Assembly: GCF_024362695.1 (NCBI RefSeq)
Contig: NC_065419.1
Location: 4,402,678 to 4,466,677, forward strand
DNA from: Pectinophora gossypiella
Lineage: Eukaryota; Arthropoda; Insecta; Lepidoptera; Gelechiidae
DNA: 64,000 bases
Direction of reading: 5' to 3'
Part shown: positions 53,507 through 63,845 of the stretch, piece after piece
How the letters are laid out: each line of letters begins with the position of its first letter
Position numbering within the stretch: position 1 is the stretch's first letter
Translations under genes and position numbers: made by a program
Notes under the pieces: model-generated
The model's database searches: none
Told to the model about the DNA's origin: nothing
Seen by the model: the letters and a program-made list of their open reading frames with translations, nothing else

Positions 53507-53851
53507 GATAGTTTCCAAATAGTCAAACCAGTTAATTTTTTACTTAACGTTAAAACACGAAATTACTACCTATGGAATTTGTATGAAAGAGCAACCTATG
53601 ACGTCTTAGAAAAACGTGACAAAATGACGCACTTATTATTACATTTTTCTTTATTAAAATTCATAAATAAGTTAAATTTAAAGGGAATTGTTTTTGTCAC
53701 CTTTAGATCTGTATTTATTTACATACATAAACTCACGCCTATTTCTCACCGGGGTAAGCAGAAACTATAGAAATCCATTTGCTTCGATCGTTTGCTGTAT
53801 TTATTTAATAATCAAAAAGTCATAATTTATCTTTGACTTGGGAAACTACCC
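53507..53851 (+). mobile_element. MITE-G with nested LINE-I end
   Basis: Ends GATAGTTTCCAAATAGTCAA and GACTTGGGAAACTACCC. The body has CGTCTTAGAAAAACGTGACA. A 74-bp LINE-I piece interrupts it at 53721-53794. Confidence 0.87.
53721..53794 (-). mobile_element. LINE-I 3' end inside MITE-G, 12-bp TSD
   Basis: ACATACATAAACTCACGCCT to CCATTTGCTTCGATCG is a severely 5'-truncated LINE-I end on the minus strand. CTGTATTTATTT is duplicated at 53709-53720 and 53795-53806. Confidence 0.9.
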
Positions 53852-54072
53852 AATTTTCTATTGGGCTGGGAATAAACAGCAGACAAACGCAAATTACACA
53901 TCTAAACCAAATAACCAGGGGTTAAAAAACTTTTTTGCTTTATTTATCTAAAAAACAATATTGCTATATTTTAACATTTGTTTAGATTGCGCACTTTCTA
54001 TTATTATGAAGGAAGCGCACACACTACTGTACTTGGTAGGTATTGAATCGATATCTAGACCGACATCATTGA

Positions 54073-54317
54073 TCTTCTTATCTTGTCGGTTGTGAAATGG
54101 AATACCAACCCCATCAACCCTGGTGTCAGGGTTATGATTGAGCCGCCAAAGGCCCCTGACATGGCTCATGTAACGATTACTCACTTACATCAGTAAATAG
54201 TAACCGGGGCCGACGGCTTAACGTGCCTTCCGAAGCACGGATCATCTTACTTTCAGACAATCAGGTCTCAGTCAATCTCAGGTCAGGTCAATCTGTAATG
54301 TCCTAACCAAACTAGGG
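54073..54317 (-). mobile_element. SINE-A, head missing
   Basis: Tail, CCTGGTGTCAGGGTTATGAT block and core are present. It stops at AACCAAACTAGGGA before the tRNA-like head. A local duplication (CAGGTCTCAGTCAATCTCAGG region) is seen. Confidence 0.85.
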
Positions 54318-54720
54318 ACATATCGTAAACATCATTGATGAAGACGCAATATCCAGGATGTTAAGAGCAGCTGAACGTATTATATATTTTTTACTCGTAG
54401 TTCAGCGCAGTAGTGAAAAAGTAAAAGTTAAATGCAGGAAAATTATACAGAACATAACGGGTTTGACTTAACATGCTTCTGTCAGATTATCACATCATAA
54501 GTGATGGATTTATTAATTGCGAAATCAATTGATATATTTGCATAGTTACTACGGATAAACATAATATGAACAGACAGGTTTTACTTTGCATATTAATAAT
54601 GGTCAATCTTAGCTTTTACTCCGACATTTATGCATTTGTGTCCGCTATCCGAGACTTAATGAAAACACGTGAATATTTTAACCATGACATCATTATTTGT
54701 ACCTAACATAAAAAACAAAA

Positions 54721-55018
54721 ACAGCCTATATATGTCCCACTGCTGGGCACAGGCCTCCCTCAACCGGAGGGGATATGGAGCATACTCCACCACTCTGCTC
54801 CACTGCGGGTTAGTGGAGGTGTTTTAACGGCAGGGACCAACGGCTTAACGTGCCCTCCGAAGCACGGAATCATCTTACTTTTTCAGACAATCAAGTAGTT
54901 CAAGCTTGTAAAGTCCTTACCAAACAAAGGACAGTCTCACAAAGTGATTTCGACAATGTCCCCATCGGGAATCAAACTCAGACCTCCAGATCGTGAGTCT
55001 AACGCTAGACCTGGTGGC
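54721..55018 (-). mobile_element. SINE-B, near full length
   Basis: From TATATGTCCCACTGCTGGGC to the tRNA-like head (ATCGGGAATCAAACTCAGAC, then GACCTGGTGGCTG). The shared core appears as ACGGCTTAACGTGCCCTCCG. Confidence 0.88.
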
Positions 55019-55029
55019 TGTTTATTTAT

Positions 55030-55520
55030 ACCTACTGATTTAAAACTTTCGACAACTTTTGTAACTTCTGTAATTGTCTTAAGTGTTGTGTTTATATCAC
55101 GTTGGACGCTATGACGGACACCATATGCCCGGCGACGGACTTACCCTCGGGGCCACGCCAAAAATGTGAGAATTATCCAAAAATCGTAGAGACTTTTTTG
55201 TGAATATTTCGTATGTTTATGTCCTTTATATATGTTCTTGTGCAATAAAGTATTATTGATTGATTGATTGATTGAATATTGTCTGGAAATAACTAAAAAA
55301 TAATAGGCCGCCTAAGGAAAACGCGTTCTACTCACTATTTTCCGAAATGTCAAACACCAGACCAGTGTCTACCATTTGACATCTTTCCCGCAACTTACTC
55401 GGCTAGACCATGAATTTTAGTCTGGCATTCAATGTGATATGCGCAATAAAGCGTTTTTGTATTGTATTGTATTGATACTTAAGTAGTACGTCCAATACAA
55501 GCTATCTCTGATACCGCGAG
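55030..55520. other. No gene recognised; LINE-type tails
   Basis: TTGTGCAATAAAGTATTATT plus (GATT)n near 55229-55275, and GCGCAATAAAGCGTTTTTGT plus (ATTGT)n near 55441-55475, look like two plus-strand LINE 3' ends. Confidence 0.55.
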
Positions 55521-55525
55521 TGTTA

Positions 55526-55923
55526 AGGTGAGTATAGACTACAACATTTAAGTACTTGTAACAGAACAACGAGCCGCTCTATGATATGTTCTAGTGTATC
55601 ATCCTCTTACGAACTAAACGTCGAGCACGCTGGGCTCTTTGTTACAAACCAACGAGCATATTGGTGTAACATTTCGTCGAGCGTATTGGTGTAACATTTC
55701 GTCGAGCCACGAGTGCGGGCGATGCGCGGTTGCGGGGTGACGCGGAGGGAGAGGGAGAGGGAGAGAGGGAGCATTTACCCGTAACATAACGCCGAGCATT
55801 CGCAGGAACGTTACATTACATGGAAATGCTTTGGAAACTGAGCTTTTGCCTGTATTGTATCATTCGTAAGAACGTTACATTACACAGAAATGCTCCAGAA
55901 AATGTTGTAGTCTATACTCACCT
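55526..55923. mobile_element. TIR element with TTA target duplication
   Basis: AGGTGAGTATAGACTACAAC at the left (then ATTT) has an exact inverse at the right end, giving about 24 bp of TIR. TTA flanks both sides (55523-55525 and 55924-55926), as in PIF/Harbinger-type elements. Internally it has a tandem copy of GTATTGGTGTAACATTTCGT, two GAACGTTACATTACA units and a (GAGGGA)n tract. No transposase. Confidence 0.9.
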
Positions 55924-55974
55924 TTACGGTCTATGGAGTAGCAGTGTTGTGTGAAAATTGTGCTACCTATGCTA

Positions 55975-56065
55975 CCTATGAAAATACTTTATTGAACACA
56001 TAGTACAGAAACAAGCAAAAGTGACGACGTGCGCAGCAGGCGGCTTTATTGCTAAAACAGCAAGT
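55975..56065 (-). mobile_element. LINE-J 3' end
   Basis: AAAATACTTTATTGAACACA and CAGGCGGCTTTATTGCTAAA. Confidence 0.6.
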
Positions 56066-56620
56066 ATTATTCCATATCCTATGCTTTTTTATTTCTTTCC
56101 TTTGCCGTGTGTATCAGTTTCTTCGCTCTACTGAAACGCGACCATAAATTCCGGGATTCGTTTCTTGTCTTTGCTCGCGCTCGCCCAATGTTGATTTAAC
56201 ACGGTTTTAGCCTTATTGATTCTTTATTACGCGAGTGTACCATTGTCTATGCGCACGCAATCGTATGAATCGCCTTAATTAATACTAGTATTGTGTCTTG
56301 ATGTATGTTTGTTTGGGGTCGTCTGTTGTTTATGGCTCGTAATTTGCTTACTTAGTGGTTCTTGACCGAATGTTTGGTTGTTTGTATGGTGTGGCACTAC
56401 ACATTCTGAGTAATACTGAAAACAATTCAAAATTCTACCGAAATTTCAGTTTCTTATTGTTAAATAGAAAATCTCAAATACCATCCAGTGACATTAGGCG
56501 TCAAATTTATTCTTCTGATGACGTCATAAGAATTTTTCGAGAAAATTAGAAACACAAACACGAAAAATAGTCCATAATTTTGCAAAGAATTTGGAATTGC
56601 TATCCAAAGAAGAAACGTAC
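56066..56620. other. No gene recognised
   Basis: Small opposite-strand frames near 56355-56654 show no domains. Confidence 0.35.
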
Positions 56621-56621
56621 G

Positions 56622-57165
56622 ATAAGGTGCAAAGGTCCAGTCAGTTTCTTTCAAAATAAGAAATTAACTGGTTGCACTTAACACCTCCAGGTTACATGTC
56701 GTTTCTGTAATAGACAAAGACAGCTACAAAAACATTAATTTTATAATTATGACAACTAAGGGTTCATAATTTCACCACTGTTTACAAATAATTCACTGGG
56801 CTCACTGACTGCACTTTTGCTCTTTCATTGTACCTCTGACTACAATTGGGAACTTTATCATAGTCAAGAACTTAAGTTATGAATTGACAAGTACGGTCAA
56901 GTACGGCCAAAACATTGGCAAGTACGGTCACGAGCATTAATATGTATACGTACACTTTGGTACCATGTCACATTAACTTTTTTGACAATTTGAACTGTAA
57001 GTCTCACTGAATGTCAAATATGTTAGTGCGACAGAGTCCTACAGTGGGTATATTGCTCATATTACATAAATACATTACTGTACATTAATTCTTCACATCC
57101 CTGTGTGTCTCTGATTACAGGTTACAGCCGTCAACCGTCTGACCAGCTGATGTTATCTTATCACT
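56622..57165 (+). repeat. ~500-bp dispersed repeat, copy 2
   Basis: Collinear with 45410-45905. Extra material includes a local duplication of AAGTACGGTCAAGTACGGCC (56891-56935) and ATTACATAAATACATTACTG. A CTGATTGCACTTTTGCTCTT string at 57163 is inversely related to the left end. Confidence 0.85.
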
Positions 57166-57208
57166 GATTGCACTTTTGCTCTTTGATTGTATATAACATG
57201 ACTATAAT

Positions 57209-57300
57209 ATACTTATGACCCACTGCTGGGCATGCTCCTTCCCTCAATCAACCAAAAGGCGGTGTGAAGCACACTCCATTACGCTGCTCCACAGTTCACT
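57209..57300 (-). mobile_element. SINE-B tail fragment
   Basis: TATGACCCACTGCTGGGCAT, then CCTCAATCAACCAAAAGGCG. Confidence 0.6.
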
Positions 57301-57304
57301 AAAG

Positions 57305-58130
57305 GAGTAATTTTCGATTGTAGATTTTTATTTATTCTCTCGTTGATTAGCAATTAGCAGTGACTTTCATGACGTAACTAATTACAGTATATTCATGACG
57401 TCGAGCGAGCTGATAACTAATGACGTCATTAGTTTCCGGATAGCGTAACTGGAACTTTGTTTCATAAATCCTTGAATTTTCAACTTGTCTCGTGATGTTT
57501 CGCGTCCTTCGTGCTGTTTTGTTTTATTTATTGGTTATTTTATCGTACATAATAGAACAAGTACATAATAAGTTTTGTAAATAAAAACATAGAACGCGGT
57601 CTACCTGGTTCATCGTATAAACCGAAGGATTGTTTCCTGTCTAACATGATATGGGTGATAGGATCTATCATATTATTATCGATTTTTATAGTCGATTCTA
57701 TGCGCCCAAAATGAGTGCACCCATTTTCCGGATTTCCGGAATACAATACACAATACTTGAACAATGGGGTTTGAATTTCGAAACAACATGGCCTGACAAG
57801 TATAACATGTTCCTCATATTTTGTTCTTTATAATAATCACTAAGTATTCATAATCAGTCACTAATTCTAACGTCATTTCATAATTGTTATTGTCCTAAAC
57901 ATAATTTCTCCTATTTTGTGACTTCAAATATTTTCATATTTCATATTGTTCATAAACAAATGGAAAAATTACCACCCACCTATCAAAAATGGTTATGGGT
58001 TATATTAGTACTGTGACCACGCATGAAATTGCATTCTGCTTGCTTGCTTGCTTAAGTTATGGCTAAGCATATTCTCTGTAACAACTTAATACGACATGAT
58101 AGATGAACAGACGAATTATTTTATTAACAG
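57305..58130. other. No gene recognised
   Basis: Overlapping opposite-strand frames around 57540-57833 lack any family motif. Confidence 0.35.
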
Positions 58131-58132
58131 CA

Positions 58133-58255
58133 GCATAACTTAACATAAGCTCACGACAATATCCCAATTGGGGTAGTCAAAGGTATATCCATCAAGATGA
58201 ACTGAGTATCCACACCTCACCGAGCTTTCTGTTAGACCCACGTGATAGACCTCAG
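58133..58255 (-). mobile_element. SINE-F 3' half
   Basis: ACATAAGCTCACGACAATAT, GGGTAGTCAAAGGTATATCC and CACCTCACCGAGCTTTCTGT. Confidence 0.7.
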
Positions 58256-58259
58256 TAAA

Positions 58260-58606
58260 CAGTACAATATCCCTAGCAATATCCCGTTTTTCACGGGGTC
58301 CGCTTACCTAACCTGAAGATTTGACATGCCCGGTTTTTTACAGAAGCGACTGTCTGTCTTACCTTCCAACCCGTGAAGGGAAAACCAGTCCAATACAGGT
58401 TAGGTCACATTCCTCCGAAAATGCATTTCTTGGGAATGTGGGTTTCCTCGCGTCCCTTCACCGATGCGCACGTGACAATAATTTATGATCCAAAGATGAA
58501 TTCGAAAACAAATTCGACAATCATTGGTTTAGGCCTGTGCTAGATTTGAACCTGCGACCTCAAAGTGAGAGGCAATCGTTCTACCAACTGGACTGCTTGA
58601 TAGGCC
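58260..58606 (-). mobile_element. SINE-E, near full length
   Basis: Collinear with 6836-7170: TTTTTCACGGGGTCCGCTTA, AATGCATTTCTTGGGAATGT, CAAATTCGACAATCATTGGT and the tRNA-like head (GACCTCAAAGTGAGAGGCAA on the plus strand). The B-box is weakened (GATTTGAACC). Confidence 0.82.
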
Positions 58607-58609
58607 GCA

Positions 58610-59780
58610 ATAATGCATAGAAACATTTTATGTCAGCCAGTATGTCCCGCCCGAGATGATAAGCAATGTAACTTCTTGTGTTTTTCCTTTCCTCTCAGTT
58701 CAGAGTTTATTTATTGTGCGTACTTATATTACTTTCTAGATTCACAGACTCCAAAGTAAAATACAATGGACAGAGTCCTCAAGCAGCCATATTTCCAGTA
58801 TAACGATGTTTCTGTAGCGACAACACGCATTGGCCTGCCATTCACATATCCACCTCGCTAATTAAGTCAACTACACAGCTGTAACTTTGACAATGTACCA
58901 TACGTAAACGAGGCACCGACCAGTGGAGCAAGAGCTGGGTAATGGACTAAGATATGGGGTGGAAAAGGTCCAGAGTTTTTGGTTATGGATAGGGTTGGCT
59001 GTGAAGTAAAAATAGTTTTGGAAGAAAATTGAGCAATTATAGTTAGAAATTGTATTTATTGTAAATACTAGTCTGTTATTATAAAATACGAAAACACAAA
59101 TAATATTGTAATAAAATTGCAATAATAATCAAGCCAAATTAAGATACATGACTGACGATATTTAGATTTTATTCATAAAGTTAATCACCTTTACATTATG
59201 ATGTGACTTCATCGGTTATCTACTTATTTACTGTAAGCTTAAATATGCAAAAAAGTAACCTGGACCAACAGCCAAAGGTCCCTTTTGAAGCACGGAATAA
59301 TCTTATTTTCTGGCTATGATTAAATTAAAGTAGTATGTTTATTCCCAGTTCCACAGAGAAGTACCAACCCTACCGTTACCAAAAGCTCGCCGCACATAGA
59401 TCTATGCCCTTTTAGACATGTCCAAATGGAGCGAGCACAGTGGCGCCACCATATAGAGTGGACAATAGTGCACCAATGACAATCGCGGCCAATGCGCAGT
59501 CTCATTATATGTCATGCGCGCTTGTGATTTGGATATGTGTGTTTGCGATCTGTTTTGGACTTGGTACGGGACGCTCATTAATATTTTGTTAAATTAAGGA
59601 TAGGACACTATAACTCGGTGATCTTAATGAGAAGAACACGCAGGTACCTTATAAAAAAGTTTATTATATTTACTACCAAAAATAGAGTTTAAAAGTAAAT
59701 ATAAAAAAATATTAAGTATTATAAACCTTATTAAGGCATTTCATAAAAATGTATCAATAACACGCCATAATCTAATTTAT
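58610..59780. other. No gene recognised
   Basis: Short frames at 58871-59122 and 59320-59505 (both minus) have no recognisable domain. A SINE-A core scrap (TTTGAAGCACGGAATAATCT) lies near 59284. Confidence 0.35.
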
Positions 59781-59784
59781 TTTT

Positions 59785-59862
59785 GCCTTATTGTAGATAT
59801 GTCGCAGATGACATTAATTACTTGGCCGGACAAATGGGGAGCGCTGAATCCTCTCACCCGGT
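59785..59862 (-). mobile_element. SINE-D fragment
   Basis: TTATTGTAGATATGTCGCAG and ACTTGGCCGGACAAATGGGG. Confidence 0.7.
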
Positions 59863-59864
59863 AA

Positions 59865-60700
59865 TAATCTAATTATACCAAAACGGTCTTACTGCAAAAA
59901 AAAAAGAGTAGAAATCCATCCCTATGCAGTCATCTTTATCATAAGTAAAGATATTAAAACGGACGGACTTAGAAGTTATCTTTGACTATTTAAAAAAAAC
60001 TTTTATCGTCAATTTTTCGCATGAAATACCCATTAAAACAACTCTAAAGAAGTAAAACATAATATCTCTCCCACTAACAAGTACGGCGTTTCAATCGGTA
60101 GTGAGCCATCTCATTAGAGCTGAGACGTTCTACATCATTTAATATGTAAATAGTGGAATACGGGCGCGAGTGACATGATAGGACAACTCCAGTGGACTTA
60201 ATGTGGGATTGAATAGGATATTTTACTGGGTCAAAGATAAAATTATAAAACGTTATATATAATATGTAGATTATATAAATATATATGTGGGGTGATGATC
60301 GAAATTAAACAGGCTTTTTCAATATCTTCTTTTATTTTTCTCCAAATGACCTTTACACCGTATAACGTCTTATCGCCATCTTAAAAATTACCCTACCCTA
60401 ATATCCTCTGTCTCTTTCATACTTCACGCTTTTATCCTCTTACTCTTTCGCACATGCTCATACTTCGTTCTGATGTCGTTCCGTTCCTACATATATTATA
60501 AACTTTTCTTATTGACACATTTTCAAATTTGAATTACGAATTAAGTAACAAGGAGTATGACAGTGGGCGCTTTAATTGATGACGTCATACGGAGAGTTTT
60601 TCCATACAAATAACATAACATCGTATATTTCATTTTTTATGTTAGTATTTTATATTTTTATACAAGATGTTGCACTGTCCCGCACCAAATTGTAATAGAT
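59865..60700. other. No gene recognised
   Basis: A MITE-G end scrap lies near 60215-60250 (TACTGGGTCAAAGATAAAAT). Otherwise AT-rich. Confidence 0.35.
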
Positions 60701-60704
60701 GTTT

Positions 60705-60828
60705 CCTTTCCACTGGTTGCCTGGGAGAAATTGCTGCTTAGCAATGAGGCCGCCAGATTGTACTGTGTCTATCATCCATTTATGTAATATTTTTATTGTA
60801 TGTTGTGTGCAATAAGGTATATTTGCCT
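60705..60828 (+). mobile_element. LINE-J 3' end
   Basis: CACTGGTTGCCTGGGAGAAA, TAGCAATGAGGCCGCCAGAT and TTGTGTGCAATAAGGTATAT. This is the best-preserved plus-strand copy of this tail. Confidence 0.7.
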
Positions 60829-61277
60829 ATATCAAAAGGCATACTTACAATACAAGGAATAAAAATAAAATTGTTGTTCAAAATTCTAGATTAAGTAAAT
60901 TAAATTCATCTTTTTTTGGGGTTATGTATACGTTTTCACAATAAAATACCAGATAATATTTTAAATTTGTCAGAGAATAAATTTAAAGCTCCCGTAAAGC
61001 TTACTTTATGTAAAAAAGCTTATTACTTATAAGATTAATGATTACCTAAATGATAAACATGTCTGGTATTGAATGTGTTCCTCTAGTTATTAAATAACTT
61101 GTATGTAATGTACCCTCATTGATTTAAAAGATATGTTGCTGTTGCAGTTTCTTGTCATTTCTTCTCCTCAGCCATAACACCTTGCGATATGACTTAAATT
61201 CAAAAATGTTACATTGACACACACTACAAGTTTATCCATGATAATTACATTGAATAAATGATTCTGATTTCTGATTT

Positions 61278-61350
61278 CCCAATTGGGGTAGTCAGAGGTA
61301 CATTCATTGCGAAATGAGCTAAGTACCCACACCACACCTCAACGAGCTGT
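61278..61350 (-). mobile_element. SINE-F fragment
   Basis: CCCAATTGGGGTAGTCAGAG and GTACATTCATTGCGAAATGA. Confidence 0.6.
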
Positions 61351-61466
61351 CATATTCCATACAAATTCAATAGAAAATTTTCTTTTTGACGTTTCGTAAA
61401 AAGCATCTTATTTCAAATTCAAAATTCAAATTCAAATTCATTTATTTCTAAAGTTTACAAAAACAT

Positions 61467-61766
61467 AAATATATGATAGAATAGTTTGCTTCTATGCTGT
61501 TCTGGGAGCAAATAAAAAACATAGAAAACGTTCAGCTGCTTGTCTTCCCGGGCATGTCGTAAAAACCGACAGAGGGATTGTGTCCTCATGATGTGTGACA
61601 TGATGGACTAATGTTATGGGCGATAGGCTGATCCCTTATCACCATAAGGTTCATCATATCCAGCTTACGACATCGTATCAACAGTGGCTGCAAGTTGTCT
61701 TTGATTACTTGTGGCTCAGCCCACCCCATTAGGGATTACGGGCGTGAGTTTATGTATGTATGTATG
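61467..61766 (+). mobile_element. LINE 3' end (300 bp), 13-bp TSD
   Basis: TTTACAAAAACAT is duplicated at 61454-61466 and 61767-61779. The insert ends TGGCTGCAAGTTGTCTTTGA ... GGCGTGAGTTTATGTATGTA with an (ATGT)n tail. It extends the 78-bp copy at 32945-33022 upstream. GATAGGCTGATCCCTTATCA recurs inverted at 32062-32090. Confidence 0.9.
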
Positions 61767-61801
61767 TTTACAAAAACATTGTCATCTTATTTAAGTAAGT
61801 A

Positions 61802-61978
61802 GTAGACGATCCGTGCTTCGGAAGGCACGTTAAGCCGTTGGTTCCAGTTACTACTTACTGATGTAAGTACGTAGTCGTTACACAAGTCATGGCAGGGGCC
61901 TTTGTCGGCTCAATAGTAACCCTGACACCAGGGTTAATGAGGTTGGTAATCCACCTCGCAACCCACACGATAGAAAAA
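61802..61978 (+). mobile_element. SINE-A, 5'-truncated
   Basis: It begins just before the shared core (GAAGGCACGTTAAGCCGTTG) and continues to GATAGAAAAAGA. The whole tRNA-like head is missing. Confidence 0.85.
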
Positions 61979-61984
61979 GATTTA

Positions 61985-62680
61985 AATAAGTTGTGAACTA
62001 GCCTATTGGCAGGTTCTTTAAATATTCGTCGGCCGGTGCGCAGTTTCGTGAGATATTCACCTAAATATGCAATATTCATATTCCGTACATTTATTACTTC
62101 TAGTTTATATACTAATCCAATAAGCTAAGTAAAACTACTAAAGTTAACCAGTGTTTAATTTTTGCTTACACAGTTCCAATTAAGTTAATGATATGCTTGG
62201 TCGTTAACTTCATTTTAATATCTACTTTGTTAACTACTGTTGATTTAATATTACAATTTTAACTCCCTTTTGATGCTTATACCTTGTTGGTTGATAGTTT
62301 GTTAATTTGTAATATTGAGCACACGTCACACAGACCGGATAGGCGAAACCGCGAGCGTTGTAGATTTTTATTTGTGTGGTAACCGCCTAACAAATACAAG
62401 TTATTCAAATTTAGCCGTTACACGTATCCCGAACGTACTTTTGGTGCGTCCGTCTGTGCAAAATAAGTTTGTGTCCAAACAAATAGTTTAACTAAAAGGT
62501 ACAACGGTACAACTGATTACGTGACAGCTACCCATCCAGTTTCAACCCCTTTGAAAAGTAAGGGGACATTACTGTTAAAAGTTCGACGTAGTTTTATAGG
62601 TATTTTGTTTCAGCATTTAATCATAAAACAAAATCATTACCTGTGTACCTTTTTCTTACCTCACATCTGGGTGAGAGTCC
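61985..62680. other. No gene recognised
   Basis: AT-rich. The 77-codon frame starting at 62521 lacks recognisable motifs. Confidence 0.35.
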
Positions 62681-62684
62681 TCAG

Positions 62685-62753
62685 CGGTTCCCATTTGTCC
62701 GGTCAAGTACTTAATGCCACATGCGGAAAATCTAGAATAAATCACGCCAAATA
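62685..62753 (+). mobile_element. SINE-D 3' end
   Basis: TTCCCATTTGTCCGGTCAAG, then AATCTAGAATAAATCACGCC. Confidence 0.6.
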
Positions 62754-62987
62754 AAGTGTTTTCATATAGCTTCTTTGATCAGATCAGATCAGGCAGAGGC
62801 CTTCCCTTGATTCGTCCATTCTTGTCGACTCTGCGTAATCTCCGGCCAAACTCTCCAATAAGCGTTGAGGTCATCTCACCATCTTTTATGGGGTTTGCTT
62901 CAATTTCTGCACCCGTATTTAGGCACCCAGTGAGGAACGACTCACCATCATTCCGGGATTATCTGACAAATGTATTCCGTCAAACAA

Positions 62988-63553
62988 GGTAGTTTCGAAC
63001 TAGTCAAATCAGTTACTTTTTTCTGAACGTCAAAACACAAACATAATAAACTGCCTATATACGTCCCACTGCTGGGCACAGGCCTCCCCTCAATCAACCG
63101 GAGGGGGTATGGAGCATACTCTACCACGCTGCTCCACTGCGGGTTGGTGGAGGTGTTTTTACGGCTAATAGCCGGGACCAACGGCTTAACGTGCCCTCCG
63201 AAGCACGGAATCATCTTACTTTTTCGGACAGTCAGGTGATTCAAGCCTGAAAAGTCCTTACCAAACAAAGGACAGTCTCACAAAGTGATTTCGACAATGT
63301 CCCCATCGGGAATCGAACCCGGACCTCCAGATCGTGAGCCTAACGCTCTAACCACTAGACCATGGAGGCTGTTAAAACACAAAATTAGTATGGAATTTGT
63401 ATGAAAAAGCAACCTGTGACGTCGTAGAAAAACGTGACAAAATGTCACACACAAATAAGTTAAATAGAAAAGCTTTAGGTTTTGTCACCTTTAGGTCTGT
63501 CTTTATTTAGTAATTAGAATTTCATAATTTATCTTTGACCTTAGAAACTACCC
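62988..63553 (+). mobile_element. MITE-G split by SINE-B
   Basis: Left part GGTAGTTTCGAACTAGTCAA to AACGTCAAAACACAAA. Right part from AAAACACAAAATTAGTATGG through CGTAGAAAAACGTGACAAAA to TTAGAAACTACCC. Removing 63042-63373 and one TSD copy restores a normal MITE-G. Confidence 0.9.
63042..63373 (-). mobile_element. SINE-B, full length (332 bp), 10-bp TSD
   Basis: AAAACACAAA lies at 63032-63041 and 63374-63383. On the minus strand: head with A-box region GGTCTAGTGGTTAGAGCG and B-box GGGTTCGATTCCCG, core GAGGGCACGTTAAGCCGTTG, CACCTCCACCAACCCGCAGT, and tail GAGGCCTGTGCCCAGCAGTG and GGACGTATATAGGCAG. This is the reference copy of the family. Confidence 0.95.
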
Positions 63554-63840
63554 AACTGAAGCGAAATTTAAGTTCTATTAAGCTTTTAAACAGCATCGAT
63601 TAGAACCAGACGCCATACTGAATGCCGTGCGACACCTCACCGAGACTGTACCTCGCATTGCTTAGCTCTAGATGGTGATCAGAATAGAAAAACTGGCGGT
63701 GGATCGCGAAATTCACTTAAAGACGCCGCACGCTCTCTGAATAATTTAACCAATAACAATCCGTCTGCTAATTTTAGCGGCGAATGGAAAAATTTATAAG
63801 GCAGTGTAGGGTTAAAGGCTTGGGGTTCTGTATTATGAAG
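63554..63840. other. No gene recognised
   Basis: A short interval between the split MITE-G and the terminal SINE-A. Nothing is supported. Confidence 0.35.
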
Positions 63841-63845
63841 CTAAC

